DNA of 64,000 nucleotides from Rhodococcus zopfii NBRC 100606 = JCM 9919 (GTDB lineage: Bacteria; Actinomycetota; Actinomycetes; Mycobacteriales; Mycobacteriaceae). Position numbers and translations under genes: made by a program. The notes beneath the pieces are model-generated. The model did no database searches. It was not told the DNA's origin and saw only the letters and a list, made by a program, of their open reading frames with translations. This document shows, piece after piece, positions 43,028 through 53,323 of this stretch; the first letter of the stretch is position 1; every line of letters begins with the position of its first letter. The DNA is taken from assembly GCF_001895025.1 (NCBI RefSeq), contig NZ_BCXI01000011.1, positions 1 to 64,000 on the forward strand. The letters run 5' to 3'.

Positions 43028-44305
43028 TCAGGCGCAGACCTTCGCGGTGGCCTCGGCGATGATGTTGAGCCCGTACTCGAGTTCGTCGTCGGTGATGGTC
43101 AGCGGCGGCAGCAGCTTGACGACCTCGTCGGACGGTCCCGCGGTCTCCGCGAGCAGTCCCTCCTCGAAGGCGAACGCGCACACCTTCTGCGCGTCGCTCG
43201 GGTCGTCGAACACCAGGCCCTGGACGAGGCCGCGACCGCGGGTGGACACACCGTCGAACATCGTCGCCAGGTTCATGAACGTCTGACGGATCCGCTCGCC
43301 CTTGCGCAGGGTGTCGCGCTCGAGGCGATCGTCGGACCAGTAGTGGTCGAACGCGGCCCGCGCGGTCACGAACGCGGGATTGTTGCCGCGGAACGTGCCG
43401 TTGTGCTCACCGGGACCCCACACGTCCAGTTCGCGCCTGAACAGGGTGAGTGCCAGCGGAAGTCCATAGCCGCCGATCGACTTCGACAGGGTCACGATGT
43501 CCGGCGTGATGCCCGCGGCCTCGAAGGAGAAGAACGGGCCGGTACGGCCGCAGCCCATCTGCACGTCGTCGACGATGAGCAGGATGCCGCGCTCGGTGCA
43601 CAGGTCGGCGAGCGCGCGCAGCCACTCCGGGCGTGCGACGTTGACGCCGCCCTCGCCCTGCACGGTCTCCACAATCACCGCGGCCGGCCGGTTCAGACCG
43701 CTGCCCGAATCGTCGAGGACGCGCGAGAACCAGTGGAAGTCCTCGGTGGAGCCGTCGAAGTAGCCGTCGAACGGCATCGGGGTCGCGTGGACCAGCGGCA
43801 CGCCCGCGCCCGCGCGTTTCATCGAGTTGCCCGTCACCGACAGGGCACCGAGAGTCATGCCGTGAAAAGCGTTGGTGAAGTTGATGATCGATTCACGGCC
43901 GGTCACCTTGCGGGCCAGTTTCAACGCGGCTTCGACGGTGTTCGTTCCGGTCGGGCCGGGGAACTGCACCTTGTAGTCCAGCCCGCGCGGTTCGAGGATG
44001 GTGCGCTCGAACGATTCGAGCAACTCCCGCTTGGCGACGGTGTGCATGTCCAGGCTGTGGGTGATGCCGTCGTTCATGATGTAGTCCACGAGCGCGGTCT
44101 TGAGTACCGGGTTGTTGTGCCCGTAGTTCAGGGCACCGGCACCGGCGAAGAAGTCGAGATAGTCCTTGCCGTTCTCGTCGCGCAGCCACGATCCGGATGC
44201 CGTTTCGAAAACGGCCGGCCAGGAGCGGCTGTAGCTGCGGACTTCGGATTCGAGAGTCTCGAAAATGCTGGTCCGAGAAATATCAGGCTGTTCCAGGACG
44301 GTCAT
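43028..44305 (-). CDS. ectB: Diaminobutyrate-2-oxoglutarate transaminase
   Basis: A 425-residue class III PLP aminotransferase, the first ectoine step, converting aspartate semialdehyde to diaminobutyrate. The PLP region has [17 protein letters not shown] and the lysine-bearing [14 protein letters not shown] (Lys about 269). The stop is 55 bases before ectC. GGAGGAG lies upstream of the ATG. Full length for EctB. Confidence 0.96.
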   Translation of the reverse strand: MTVLEQPDISRTSIFETLESEVRSYSRSWPAVFETASGSWLRDENGKDYLDFFAGAGALNYGHNNPVLKTALVDYIMNDGITHSLDMHTVAKRELLESFERTILEPRGLDYKVQFPGPTGTNTVEAALKLARKVTGRESIINFTNAFHGMTLGALSVTGNSMKRAGAGVPLVHATPMPFDGYFDGSTEDFHWFSRVLDDSGSGLNRPAAVIVETVQGEGGVNVARPEWLRALADLCTERGILLIVDDVQMGCGRTGPFFSFEAAGITPDIVTLSKSIGGYGLPLALTLFRRELDVWGPGEHNGTFRGNNPAFVTARAAFDHYWSDDRLERDTLRKGERIRQTFMNLATMFDGVSTRGRGLVQGLVFDDPSDAQKVCAFAFEEGLLAETAGPSDEVVKLLPPLTITDDELEYGLNIIAEATAKVCA

Positions 44306-44349
44306 TCTGTGTGCTCCTCCTGTTTTGAATTGTGATCGGGACCGGAATT

Positions 44350-44868
44350 TCAGTCGCCGATTGTGTAGAGATCTTCGGCCAGGTGTGAATCAGGGAAATC
44401 GTCCGGCACGAACAGATCGGTGCGGGTGATATGGGTGTCGCGCTGCTGCGCGAGGGCTGTGAACAACGCGATCGACGCCGTGTTGTCCGGACTGATAGTG
44501 GTCTCGAGGCGGGTCACGCCGCAGGGACGGAGCCGGTCCAGGAGCGTGTGGAGCATCCTGACCGCCACACCGCGTCCCCGCTGATCCTCGTCGACGGCGA
44601 CCTGCCACACGAACAACGTGCCGGGTGACTCGGGCCGGCGGTAACCGGTGACGAACCCGACGGGCCGGTCGAACTCGTCGGCCGCGACGACGGAGGTCGC
44701 CGCGTAATCGCGGCACCAGAGCACATATGCGTAACCGGAATTGACGTCGAGCACCTGGGAATCGCGGGCGATCTCCCACATCCGAATTCCGTCTGCGATC
44801 CGAGGTGTCCTGAACTGCAATTCGGCCGGTGCGAGGGTCGGGGTACTTCTCTCTGTAACGGGCGTCAT
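44350..44868 (-). CDS. ectA: Diaminobutyrate acetyltransferase
   Basis: A 172-residue GNAT acetyltransferase making N-gamma-acetyl-diaminobutyrate. The acetyl-CoA loop is [15 protein letters not shown] (about 91-105), preceded by [13 protein letters not shown], an EctA signature. ATG 44868 is chosen; a longer reading upstream is not EctA-like. First gene of ectABC. Confidence 0.95.
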   Translation of the reverse strand: MTPVTERSTPTLAPAELQFRTPRIADGIRMWEIARDSQVLDVNSGYAYVLWCRDYAATSVVAADEFDRPVGFVTGYRRPESPGTLFVWQVAVDEDQRGRGVAVRMLHTLLDRLRPCGVTRLETTISPDNTASIALFTALAQQRDTHITRTDLFVPDDFPDSHLAEDLYTIGD

Positions 44869-45009
44869 AAGTAATGGCAACGTAACAACCCTCCGTGCCG
44901 AAATCACGTGCGTCGCCGAAATCGGACTTCGGAACCCCTGATTACACGCAGGTAAGGACACTCGAGTGAGATGGGCCACATCGTGTAGCGATCGGGGTGA
45001 CCCGCCCGA

Positions 45010-47112
45010 TTATTTCGGGCTCGCCAGCGCGAACGGCAGCACCGCGTCGGCGCCGGCCGCGCGCAGCGTCCGCGCCGCCATCGTCAGCGTCCACCCCGTG
45101 TCGGTCACCGCGTCGACCAGCAGCACCGGACCGTGCACCCCCTCGAGGTCCGGTGGGATCCACGCATCGACGAGCGCGGCGATGCGGTAGGCCGAGTTCG
45201 CCGCGGTCACCGGAGGCCGTCCCGGCCGGGACCGCAAGGTGCCCAGATCCTGCAGTCGGCCGACGCGGGCCAGGCCCGCCGCCAGCGAGCCGACCAGCAG
45301 CGGATGGGACTCCGACTCCACGGCCATCACCGCGGCCGGGCGCTGCGCCCAGTCCCACGCCGCGAGCACCGAGATCGCGGCCCGCATGAGTTCCTCCGGG
45401 GCCGCGGCGTCCGGACCGTCCAGCAGCGCCCGCAACCGCGGCCCCCACCCGAGATCCGACAAACGGCCAAGTACCCGTCCGGGTTCGGGTCCGTCGGTGA
45501 TCCTCCCGGACAGCGACACACCCAGTTTCGCCATTCCCGTCGGCCACTGCTTGCGCGGCGCCAGATCGACACCCGGCCGGTCCAGGCGCGCCACGGTCTG
45601 CGCGACACCGGCTTCGTCGACGTCGGTGCTCCAGCGGCTACCGCAGCAGTTGTCGCACCGGCCGCAGCCCTCGGTGGTGGCCGTGAGTTCCGGATCGTCC
45701 AGCTGCCGGCGCAGGAACAGCATCCGGCACTCGGTCGTGCGTTCGTACTCGAGCATCGCGGCCTGCTCGGCGGCGCGGGCCTCCTCGAGCCGGGCATAGC
45801 GCGGCGCGTCGTAGTGCCACGGCTGCCCGGTCGCGACCCAGCCGCCCTTGACGCGGCGCACCGCGCCGTCGACGTCGAGCACCTTCAGCACCATTTCGAG
45901 CCGCGACCTGTTCAGATCGACCAGCGGCTCGATCGCCGGCGTCGACTGCGGACGATCGACGTCGAGCACCCCGATGACCCGTCGCACCAGCGACTCGCTC
46001 GGGAACGCGACCGACGCGAACCACTTCCAGATCTGCTGGTCTTCGCGGCCCGGCAGGAGCACGACCTCGGCGCGGTCGGTGGACCGGCCTGCGCGGCCGA
46101 CCTGCTGGTAGTAGGAGATGGGGGAGGACGGCGCCCCGAGATGCACCACGAAACCGAGATCCGGTTTGTCGAAGCCCATCCCCAGCGCCGACGTGGCCAC
46201 CAGCGCCTTGACCCGGTTGTTCAGCAGATCCGCCTCGAGCTGCTCGCGTTCGGCGGTGTCCGTCTGCCCGGTGTAGGCGGCGACCGCGTAGCCTCGCTCG
46301 GCGAGCAACGCCGCCAGATCCTGCGCCGCCGACACGGTCAGCGCGTAGACGATGCCCGAACCCGGCAGTTCGCCGAGATGCTCGGCCAGCCACGCCGCGC
46401 GCCGGGCGGGCTCGACGATCCGGACCACCGACAGATGCAGCGACGGCCGGTCCAGGCCGCCGCGCAGCACGAGCGTCTCCCCGGTGCCCTCGCCGACACC
46501 CAGTTGGGCCGCCACATCGGCCACGACCCGGTCGTTCGCGGTCGCGGTCGTGGCCAGTACCGGGATACCTTCACCGAGTTCGGCGACGAGCGTGCGGATC
46601 CGCCGGTAGTCCGGGCGGAAGTCGTGGCCCCAGTCGGACACGCAGTGCGCCTCGTCGACGACGACGAGCCCGGCGTCGCGGGCGAGTGCGGGCAGCACCT
46701 GGTCGCGGAAATCCGGATTGTTCAACCGTTCCGGGCTCACCAGCAGCACGTCGATGTCGCCGGACGCGATGCGCTCGTGGATCTCGTCCCACTCGGTGAC
46801 ATTGCCGGAGTTGATCGTCGCGGCACGCACCCCGGCGCGTTCGGCGGAATCCACCTGGTTGCGCATGAGCGCCAGCAGCGGCGAGACGATCACCGTCGGG
46901 CCGTGCCCGTGCGCCCGCAACAGTTTCGCGGAGATGAAATACACCGCGGACTTGCCCCAGCCGGTGCGCTGCACCACCAGCGCGCGGCGTCGCTGCACGA
47001 CCAGTGCCTCGATTGCCGTCCACTGGTCCTCGCGCAGGCGCGCGTGCGGGCCGGCGAGTTCTTGCAGCAGTCGTTCGGCCTCGTCGCGCAGATTCGTCGT
47101 CGCGGTACTCAT
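45010..47112 (-). CDS. recQ: RecQ-family DNA helicase with phosphoribosyltransferase-like C-terminus
   Basis: A 700-residue protein. Helicase motifs are RTGWGKSAVYF (Walker A, about 49), VVDEAHCVSDWGHDFRPDY (DEAH, about 152), TATAND and QQVGRAGRSTDRAE (motif VI, about 360). A zinc site, CGRCDNCCG, is near residue 500. The last 130 residues contain VLLVDAVTDTGWTLTMAARTL, a PRPP-loop pattern of phosphoribosyltransferases. It differs from E. coli RecQ in that tail. Start ATG 47112 or a slightly upstream ATG. Confidence 0.92.
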   Translation of the reverse strand: MSTATTNLRDEAERLLQELAGPHARLREDQWTAIEALVVQRRRALVVQRTGWGKSAVYFISAKLLRAHGHGPTVIVSPLLALMRNQVDSAERAGVRAATINSGNVTEWDEIHERIASGDIDVLLVSPERLNNPDFRDQVLPALARDAGLVVVDEAHCVSDWGHDFRPDYRRIRTLVAELGEGIPVLATTATANDRVVADVAAQLGVGEGTGETLVLRGGLDRPSLHLSVVRIVEPARRAAWLAEHLGELPGSGIVYALTVSAAQDLAALLAERGYAVAAYTGQTDTAEREQLEADLLNNRVKALVATSALGMGFDKPDLGFVVHLGAPSSPISYYQQVGRAGRSTDRAEVVLLPGREDQQIWKWFASVAFPSESLVRRVIGVLDVDRPQSTPAIEPLVDLNRSRLEMVLKVLDVDGAVRRVKGGWVATGQPWHYDAPRYARLEEARAAEQAAMLEYERTTECRMLFLRRQLDDPELTATTEGCGRCDNCCGSRWSTDVDEAGVAQTVARLDRPGVDLAPRKQWPTGMAKLGVSLSGRITDGPEPGRVLGRLSDLGWGPRLRALLDGPDAAAPEELMRAAISVLAAWDWAQRPAAVMAVESESHPLLVGSLAAGLARVGRLQDLGTLRSRPGRPPVTAANSAYRIAALVDAWIPPDLEGVHGPVLLVDAVTDTGWTLTMAARTLRAAGADAVLPFALASPK

Positions 47113-47441
47113 GCCGACCATCGTGCCGGAACGGGGTGACACGCAAACGCCGGTCGCCGATTCCGCGGGTGGGTCGACGGGGGCCGCGTCGAGCGTGCCG
47201 TCCGGCGCGGCGAACGGTTGCATCGATGCGACGAGCGCGTGGGAAGCCGCGGTCGCGGTGCCGAGGCGCGAGCCCTCCGGGCACCGCCGCGGCACCGAGT
47301 GTCAAGCGTCATAAGTTATTGCACGGCACAAGTTTACGCGGGTTCGGCTGTTGTCCGGTCGTGACCCTCCACCAGTGGTGTGTGTCCCTCGGGACGGAAG
47401 AATGTGACGGGCCTTTCTTCGCGGCGGTTAATCTGAGTGGC
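47113..47441. other. Divergent intergenic region recQ / CoA-transferase
   Basis: No gene recognised in 329 bp. The half nearest the CoA-transferase has an AT-rich patch (CATAAGTTATTGC near 47310-47325), probably promoter DNA; the recQ-side half is GC-rich with no clear motif. Confidence 0.5.
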
Positions 47442-48992
47442 ATGAACGTGCACCACCTCCTTTCCGATGTCGCGTCGGAGTCGAACCGAATTCACCACTC
47501 CGCGTTTCGGAACAAGATCGTCTCCGCCGAGGAGGCAGTGCAGCACATCCACGCCGGTGACACCGTCGCAATCAGTGGCTTCGCGAGCGCGGGCACCCCG
47601 AAGGCGGTGACCCCGGCGCTCGCCGATCGCATCCGCCGGTCCCGTGCCTCCGGCGCGGACTTCGCGGTGAATCTGCTCACCGGTGCCTCGGTGGCGTCCG
47701 ACACCGAACGGATGCTCGCGGAGGTCGACGGCATCTCCCTGCGCATGCCCTATCAGGCCGAGCCGACGGCCCGCCGCAGCATCAACGCGGGCAGCATGGA
47801 TTACGTCGACATCCATCTGTCGCACGTCGCCCAGCAGGTGTGGGAGGGCTACTACGGTCACGTCGACATCGCGGTCGTCGAGGTCTCCGGCATCACCGAG
47901 ACCGGAGAACTGATCCCCTCCGCTTCGATCGGCAACAACAAGACCTGGCTCGACGTCGCCGAGAAGATCATCCTCGAGGTGAACTCGTGGGTACCGACCG
48001 CGATGGCCGGGATCCACGACGTGTACTACGGCACCGCACTGCCCCCGCACCGCAAGCCCATCATGCTCACCGCTGTCGAGGACCGGATCGGGCAGACCAC
48101 CTTCCGGGTGGACCCGGACAAGGTCGTCGCGGTCGTCGAGACGAACGCCCGCGACAGCGCCAGCGGGCTGACCCCGCCGGACGCCGTCAGCCAGGCGATC
48201 GCCTCGCACGTGCTGGACTTCTTCGAGCACGAGGTCTCCCGCGGCCGACTGCCCGCCGATTCGCTGCTGCCGCTGCAGTCGGGCATCGGAAATGTCGCGA
48301 ACGCCGTGCTTCAGGGTCTCGACGCCGGACCGCACAAGGGCCTGACCTGCTATTCGGAGGTCATCCAGGACGGCATGCTGCACCTGATCAAGCACGGCAC
48401 CGTTCGGTTCGCGTCGGCGACGTCGCTCGCGCTGAGCGAGGCCGGTATCGACGAACTGGTCTCCAACATCGATTTCTACCGCGAGCACATCGTGCTGCGC
48501 CCCCAGGAGATCAGCAACCACCCGGAGGTCGTGCGGCGCCTGGGCATCATCGCGATGAACGGCATGCTCGAGGCCGACATCTACGGCAACGTGAACTCGA
48601 CCCACGTCATGGGCACGAAGATCATGAACGGTATCGGTGGTTCCGGCGACTTCGCCCGCAACGGCTACCTGTCGATGTTTCTGAGTCCGTCCACCGCGAA
48701 GGGCGGCAGCATCTCCTCGATCGTGCCGATGGTGCCGCACGTCGACCACACCGAGCACGACACCCAGGTGCTGGTCACCGAACAGGGCCTTGCCGATCTG
48801 CGCGGGCTGTCGCCGCGGCGCCGCTCGCGAGTGGTCATCGACAAGTGCGCGCATCCCGACTACCGCGACGCACTGCACGACTACGTCGCGCGTGCCGAGT
48901 CGGTGGCCGACGCCGGCCACACCCCGCACCTGCTCGGCGACGCCCTGTCGTTCCACCAGCGGTTCCTGGATACCGGATCCATGCGCCTGTGA
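47442..48992 (+). CDS. Acetyl-CoA hydrolase / succinyl-CoA:acetate CoA-transferase family
   Basis: A 516-residue CoA-transferase. Conserved parts are AVEDRIGQTTFRVDPDKVVAVVETNARD, LQSGIGNVANAVLQGL (about 275-290) and the active-site Glu region TCYSEVIQDG (about 302). The family either hydrolyses acetyl-CoA or exchanges CoA with succinate. No signal peptide; monocistronic. Ribosome-binding site is weak. The exact acyl partner cannot be read from sequence. Confidence 0.9.
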   Translation: MNVHHLLSDVASESNRIHHSAFRNKIVSAEEAVQHIHAGDTVAISGFASAGTPKAVTPALADRIRRSRASGADFAVNLLTGASVASDTERMLAEVDGISLRMPYQAEPTARRSINAGSMDYVDIHLSHVAQQVWEGYYGHVDIAVVEVSGITETGELIPSASIGNNKTWLDVAEKIILEVNSWVPTAMAGIHDVYYGTALPPHRKPIMLTAVEDRIGQTTFRVDPDKVVAVVETNARDSASGLTPPDAVSQAIASHVLDFFEHEVSRGRLPADSLLPLQSGIGNVANAVLQGLDAGPHKGLTCYSEVIQDGMLHLIKHGTVRFASATSLALSEAGIDELVSNIDFYREHIVLRPQEISNHPEVVRRLGIIAMNGMLEADIYGNVNSTHVMGTKIMNGIGGSGDFARNGYLSMFLSPSTAKGGSISSIVPMVPHVDHTEHDTQVLVTEQGLADLRGLSPRRRSRVVIDKCAHPDYRDALHDYVARAESVADAGHTPHLLGDALSFHQRFLDTGSMRL

Positions 48993-49017
48993 TCGTGCCC
49001 GGCGCCGGTCGGTGAGA

Positions 49018-49653
49018 TCAGTTCCCGCTCACCGGCGCCGGATCGATCTGCTGCTGCGGCAACGCCTCGGTGAGCGCGGCCGAGACCTCCTGCAACGGTG
49101 ACGGCCCGGACCCGTTCGGCACCGTCAGCGCGACATACACGGGCCGGTCCACCGCGAACCACGTGCTCGCGGCGATGCCCTCGGCTGCGCCGGACACCTC
49201 GAACCACTGCACGCCGTCGACGACCTGCAGCGCCGCCGCCGCGTCGAACTCGCCGGGCCGATCCAGGCCGCACCGCAGCACGACCGGTTCCGCCTCGTCG
49301 ATCTGCCAGGCCGCGGTACCGGCCGGGACCGGTTCGACGAGTTCGGCACGCGTGTAGTCGCCGAGCTTCTCGGGCAGCGCTGTGAGCAGATCCGCGCATT
49401 CGGCGGACTCGGCGTTCGGTGCAGGCACCGGCCCCAGGGCCAGCGGGCCCAGTACGGGCTTGCGGTCGATGAGCACCGCGGCGACGACGATTCCGATGAG
49501 CAGCGCGACCGGCAGTGCGATGGCCGTGGCGAGGAGTGCGGGATGGCGGCGCTCCTCGTCGGGCGCCTGCTCCGTATCGGTCGCGTCGGTGTCGGGGATG
49601 TCGGCAGTGCCGTCGGGTTCGGGAGAAGAATCGGATTCGATCATCAGGTCCAT
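49018..49653 (-). CDS. DUF3515 membrane-anchored protein
   Basis: A 211-residue protein with an acidic N-terminus, one transmembrane helix (about 40-62, LLATAIALPVALLIGIVVAAV) and an outside domain containing two Cys (AECADLL, VLRCGLD). The family sits next to thiL and ddl in actinobacteria; ddl is not here. Start may be ATG 49653 or 49644. Function unknown. Confidence 0.87.
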   Translation of the reverse strand: MDLMIESDSSPEPDGTADIPDTDATDTEQAPDEERRHPALLATAIALPVALLIGIVVAAVLIDRKPVLGPLALGPVPAPNAESAECADLLTALPEKLGDYTRAELVEPVPAGTAAWQIDEAEPVVLRCGLDRPGEFDAAAALQVVDGVQWFEVSGAAEGIAASTWFAVDRPVYVALTVPNGSGPSPLQEVSAALTEALPQQQIDPAPVSGN

Positions 49654-49759
49654 TTTCGGGGGCGGTAGCGTGACCCGAACCTATCAAGTCCGACGAGACC
49701 ATCCGTGCACACCGAGGCGTCGGCCGCTGGGTCGGAGCCGGAAGGAGACACCTGTCACC

Positions 49760-50719
49760 GTGCCCGACCGCACCGGCCCCACCGTCGCCGAACTCGGCGA
49801 ATTTCCCGTCATCGACCGCGCGACCGCCGGCCGTAGCCAGCCCGCGACGACCCTCGTCGGGCCGGGGCACGACGCGGCGCTCGTCGCCGCTTCCGACGGC
49901 CGGGTCGCGATCTCGACGGACATGCTCGTCGAGGGCAGGCACTTCCGGCTGGACTGGTCCAGTCCGCAGCAGGTAGGACGCAAGGCGGCTGCGCAGAACG
50001 GCGCGGACGTCGCTGCGCTCGGTGCCCGTCCGACCGCGTTCGTCGTCGCTCTCGGGTGTCCGCCCGGTACGCCCGTCGACGTGCTCGAAGGGATCTCCAC
50101 GGGTCTCGGGGAGGCAGCGGAGGCGATGGGGGCAGGTGTCGTCGGCGGAGATCTCGTGCAGGCCGATCAGGTCATCGTCTCGGTGACGGTGCTCGGCGAC
50201 CTGGAGGGCCGGACACCGTTGTTGCGGACCGAGGCCCGTCCCGGCGACGTGGTGGCGCTGTCCGGCACCGTCGGGCGTTCCGCCGCGGGGCTGGCGTTGC
50301 TGCTGGCCGGTCACACCGGACACGCCGATCTGGTCGAGGCGCACCGCGTCCCCAACCCGCCGTACCGCGCCGGGGTCGCGGCGGCGCGGGCCGGTGCGCG
50401 CGCCGGTACCGACATCTCCGACGGTCTGCTCGCCGACCTCGGACATATCGCGTCCGCGTCCGCGGTCGCGATCGATATCGACTCGGGGCTGCTGGAACCG
50501 GGCCAGGACCTGCGTGCCGCCGCCGCAGACCTGGGCACGGATCCGTGGGAGTGGGTGCTGACCGGGGGAGAGGACCACGCGCTCGCCGCGTGCTTCCCGC
50601 CGGACGTGGCGCTTCCCGAGGGTTGGTACCGCATCGGCGCGGTGCGTGCCGGATCGGGTGTCACCGTCGACGGCCGCGACCACACGGGCCCCGGTGGGTG
50701 GCAGAGCTTCTCGAGATAG
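49760..50719 (+). CDS. thiL: Thiamine-monophosphate kinase
   Basis: A 319-residue kinase of the PurM fold, the last step of thiamine diphosphate synthesis. GPGHDAALV and STDMLVEGRHF (about 35-62) form the ATP/Mg site, GGDLVQAD is near residue 127, and GTDISDGLLADLGH near 215 is the second signature. GTG start at 49760; GGAGACACC upstream. thiD is at 22.7 kb, so thiamine genes are scattered. Confidence 0.94.
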   Translation: MPDRTGPTVAELGEFPVIDRATAGRSQPATTLVGPGHDAALVAASDGRVAISTDMLVEGRHFRLDWSSPQQVGRKAAAQNGADVAALGARPTAFVVALGCPPGTPVDVLEGISTGLGEAAEAMGAGVVGGDLVQADQVIVSVTVLGDLEGRTPLLRTEARPGDVVALSGTVGRSAAGLALLLAGHTGHADLVEAHRVPNPPYRAGVAAARAGARAGTDISDGLLADLGHIASASAVAIDIDSGLLEPGQDLRAAAADLGTDPWEWVLTGGEDHALAACFPPDVALPEGWYRIGAVRAGSGVTVDGRDHTGPGGWQSFSR

Positions 50720-50729
50720 GTTTTCGACC

Positions 50730-51251
50730 ATGGCTGTTTATGCGCTCGGCGATCGTGTTCCCGATATCCACCCCGAGGCGTGGGTACATCCCGATGCCGT
50801 GGTGATCGGCAACGTGACCCTCGGCGCGCGCGCGTCCGTCTGGCCGACGGCCGTGCTCCGCGGCGACTACGGTTACATCGCCGTCGGCGACGAGACCAAC
50901 ATCCAGGACGGCACGATCATCCACTGCACCGCCATCCAGGCCACGATCATCGGCGCCCGGTGCGTGGTCGGCCACAACGCGCACATCGAGAGTTCGACCA
51001 TCGGCGACGGCTGCCTCATCGGTTCCGGCTCGCTGGTGCTCAACGGATCGGTCATCGGCGACGGAGCGCAGGTCGCGGCCGGTGCGCTGATCCCGCCGCG
51101 ATTCGAGCTTCCGGCGCGGCGCATGGCGATGGGGGTGCCTGCCAAGGTCCGCGACGGCTTCGAGGTTCCCGAGGGAAGCTTCGACGCGAACGCCAAGATG
51201 TACGCGGCGAATGCCGAGTACTACCGCACCGCGCTGCGCCGCATCGACTAA
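50730..51251 (+). CDS. Gamma-class carbonic anhydrase family protein
   Basis: A 173-residue left-handed beta-helix hexapeptide protein. Repeats such as VIGNVTLGARASVWPTAVLRG and zinc-ligand His residues in HCTAIQ and VVGHNAHIESS match YrdA/PaaY-type gamma carbonic anhydrases. It lies ten bases after thiL, and ung follows ten bases later, so the three form one unit. True anhydrase activity varies in this group. Confidence 0.9.
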   Translation: MAVYALGDRVPDIHPEAWVHPDAVVIGNVTLGARASVWPTAVLRGDYGYIAVGDETNIQDGTIIHCTAIQATIIGARCVVGHNAHIESSTIGDGCLIGSGSLVLNGSVIGDGAQVAAGALIPPRFELPARRMAMGVPAKVRDGFEVPEGSFDANAKMYAANAEYYRTALRRID

Positions 51252-51260
51252 GGGGAATCC

Positions 51261-51971
51261 GTGACGGACCAACTCACCGATCCGGACACACCGGCCGGGC
51301 CGCGACCGCTCGCCGAGGTCGTCGAGGCGGGCTGGGCGCGGGCCCTCGCGCCCGTCGCCGACGACATCGCCGCGATGGGACAGTTCCTGCGTACCGAGAA
51401 CGCCGCCGGGCGTGGCTACCTGCCCGCCGGCAGCAACGTGCTGCGTGCGTTCACCCAGCCGTTCGACCGGGTACGCGTGCTGATCGTCGGACAGGACCCC
51501 TACCCGACGCCGGGGCATGCGGTGGGCCTGAGCTTCTCCGTCGCACCCGACGTGCGACCCGTACCGCGCAGCCTGGTCAACATCTACCGCGAATACACCG
51601 AGGACCTCGGTCTGCCGGTGCCCGCGAACGGCGACCTCACGCCGTGGGCGGAGCAGGGCGTGCTGCTGCTCAACAGGGTGCTCACCGTGCAACCGGGTCA
51701 ACCCGCCTCGCATCGCGGCAAAGGATGGGAGGCCGTCACCGAACAGGCTATCCGGGCGCTCGTCGCGCGCGGCACACCGCTGGTGGCGATCCTGTGGGGG
51801 CGTGACGCCGCGACGCTGAAGCCGATGCTCGGCAGTGTGCCCACCGTCGAGTCGGCGCATCCGTCGCCGCTGTCTGCATCCCGCGGATTCTTCGGGTCGC
51901 GGCCGTTCAGCCGTGCGAACGCCCTTCTCGAACAGCAAGGTGGCGGGCCGGTGGACTGGCGTCTGGCCTGA
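51261..51971 (+). CDS. ung: Uracil-DNA glycosylase
   Basis: A 236-residue family 1 UDG. The catalytic Asp is in [18 protein letters not shown] (about 77-94), the uracil pocket in LLLNRVLTV, and the DNA-intercalating loop is [13 protein letters not shown] (about 196-208). GTG start with AAGGGG upstream. It removes uracil from DNA. Confidence 0.96.
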   Translation: MTDQLTDPDTPAGPRPLAEVVEAGWARALAPVADDIAAMGQFLRTENAAGRGYLPAGSNVLRAFTQPFDRVRVLIVGQDPYPTPGHAVGLSFSVAPDVRPVPRSLVNIYREYTEDLGLPVPANGDLTPWAEQGVLLLNRVLTVQPGQPASHRGKGWEAVTEQAIRALVARGTPLVAILWGRDAATLKPMLGSVPTVESAHPSPLSASRGFFGSRPFSRANALLEQQGGGPVDWRLA

Positions 51972-52007
51972 CCACCGGCCCCGCACCGGGCCGGCTCTCG
52001 CTGCGGC

Positions 52008-52853
52008 TCAGTCCCGTTCGAGGGACGTGAAATCGGGTCGGCGCTTCTCCACGAACGCGTTCGCACCTTCGATGCCGGTCGGTGACACCGCCGCCGACGA
52101 GATCGACTCCAGTTCGGCGTCGAGTTGTTCCGCGAGTGTCCGGTGCTGGGAATCCCCCACCAGCCGGCGGATTCCGGCGTAGGCCGCGGTGGGACCGTTG
52201 GCGAGGGTCCGCGCGATGCGCACCGCTTCGCTCTCGATCTCGTCGTCGGCCACGAGCCGGCTCAGCACTCCGAGGCGAACCGCCTCGTCCGCACCGAGCA
52301 CCGTGTCGGTGAGGATCATCTCGCGGGCCCGGGCGATCCCGACGACTCGCGGCAGCGTCCAGGACATGCCACCGTCCGGCGTGTATCCGATGGACGGGTA
52401 GGCGGGGCGCAGCTTCGTCGACGGACCGCCGAGCGCGATGTCGGCGTGCAGCACGATGCTCATCCCAGCGCCCGCGGCCCAGCCGTGTACCGCGGCGACG
52501 ATGGGGACACCCACGGCGTCGAGGGCCAGCACGAACTCGTGGAAGCGGCGGGCGATGTCGCCGACATGCGCACGGCGGTCGTCGGCGCCGGCGAATCCGC
52601 GCACGTTTCCACCCGCGCAGAAGTTGGAGCCTTCACCCACCAGCAGGACAGCGCGGATCTCGGGTCCGGCGGCGCGCAAGGCGGCGGTGCCCTGATCGAC
52701 TCCGGCAGGGGAAAGGGAAGTGCCGTTCTCGGCTGTCGCCACGGCGATGCGCAGGACCCCGTCGATCACGCTGACGTGCGACGGGGAGGCCGCGGACGCA
52801 CCGGTGCCAGGCGCGGAGATGTCGGTCACAGGAGTTTCGGTCACCTTCGGCAC
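52008..52853 (-). CDS. Enoyl-CoA hydratase/isomerase family protein
   Basis: A 281-residue crotonase. NFCAGGNVRGF (about 77-87) and HGWAAGAGMSIVLHADIALG (about 120-139) are the oxyanion-hole segments. The N-terminus has an extra 25 residues of low-complexity Ser/Ala/Gly, so an internal start is possible; GTG 52853 is the outer choice. Not related by operon to the other crotonase at 17.5 kb. Substrate unknown. Confidence 0.88.
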   Translation of the reverse strand: MPKVTETPVTDISAPGTGASAASPSHVSVIDGVLRIAVATAENGTSLSPAGVDQGTAALRAAGPEIRAVLLVGEGSNFCAGGNVRGFAGADDRRAHVGDIARRFHEFVLALDAVGVPIVAAVHGWAAGAGMSIVLHADIALGGPSTKLRPAYPSIGYTPDGGMSWTLPRVVGIARAREMILTDTVLGADEAVRLGVLSRLVADDEIESEAVRIARTLANGPTAAYAGIRRLVGDSQHRTLAEQLDAELESISSAAVSPTGIEGANAFVEKRRPDFTSLERD

Positions 52854-52882
52854 ATTAGCCGCCGCGGCGCATCCGGCAAAAC

Positions 52883-52920
52883 GGAAGTACCCCCGGCGTC
52901 GGAACGCCGGGGGTACTTCC
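52883..52920 (-). terminator. Rho-independent terminator of rpmB
   Basis: A 17-bp perfect stem, arms 52883-52899 and 52904-52920, with loop CGGA. On the minus strand, where rpmB is read, GTTTT follows, giving a classic U tract. Confidence 0.92.
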
Positions 52921-52937
52921 GATCGGTCTCTACTCGA

Positions 52938-53129
52938 TCAGCCGCGAACGACCTTGCCTGCCTTCAGGCAGGAGGTGCACACGTTGACCTTGCGGGTATT
53001 GCCCGGGGCAACCTGGGCGCGCACGCTCTGGATGTTCGGGTTCCAGCGACGATTGGTACGCCGGTGCGAGTGCGAGACCGACTTCCCGAAGCCGGGGCCC
53101 TTGGCGCATACGTCGCAGACGGCAGCCAT
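52938..53129 (-). CDS. rpmB: 50S ribosomal protein L28, zinc-binding form
   Basis: A 63-residue L28 with two CxxC pairs (VCDVCAKGP and VCTSCLKAG), the C+ zinc-ribbon type. Mycobacteria carry a second Cys-lacking copy used under zinc starvation; none is in this window. Divergent from the DAK2 gene. GGAG precedes the ATG. Confidence 0.96.
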   Translation of the reverse strand: MAAVCDVCAKGPGFGKSVSHSHRRTNRRWNPNIQSVRAQVAPGNTRKVNVCTSCLKAGKVVRG

Positions 53130-53323
53130 GTCGCGAACTCCTTGTTATGTAGTGGATATTGTCATGCTTGTCCTGCGAACACGAGGAACTGTCGCTACCC
53201 GTGCGAGGCAACCCTGCAAGAGTAGCGAATGTGACGGCCGATGACCAAACCGGCCGCGTCCAGGCTCCGCGGTTACCCTTTCGGCATCGGAAATCGGCGG
53301 GTTGCGGAAAGAGGAGTCCACAG

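Noticed and set aside
45003-45021. Short hairpin GCCCG...CGGGC at the recQ stop as a terminator
   Set aside because: The stem is only five to six base pairs and overlaps the stop codon, so the support is too weak.
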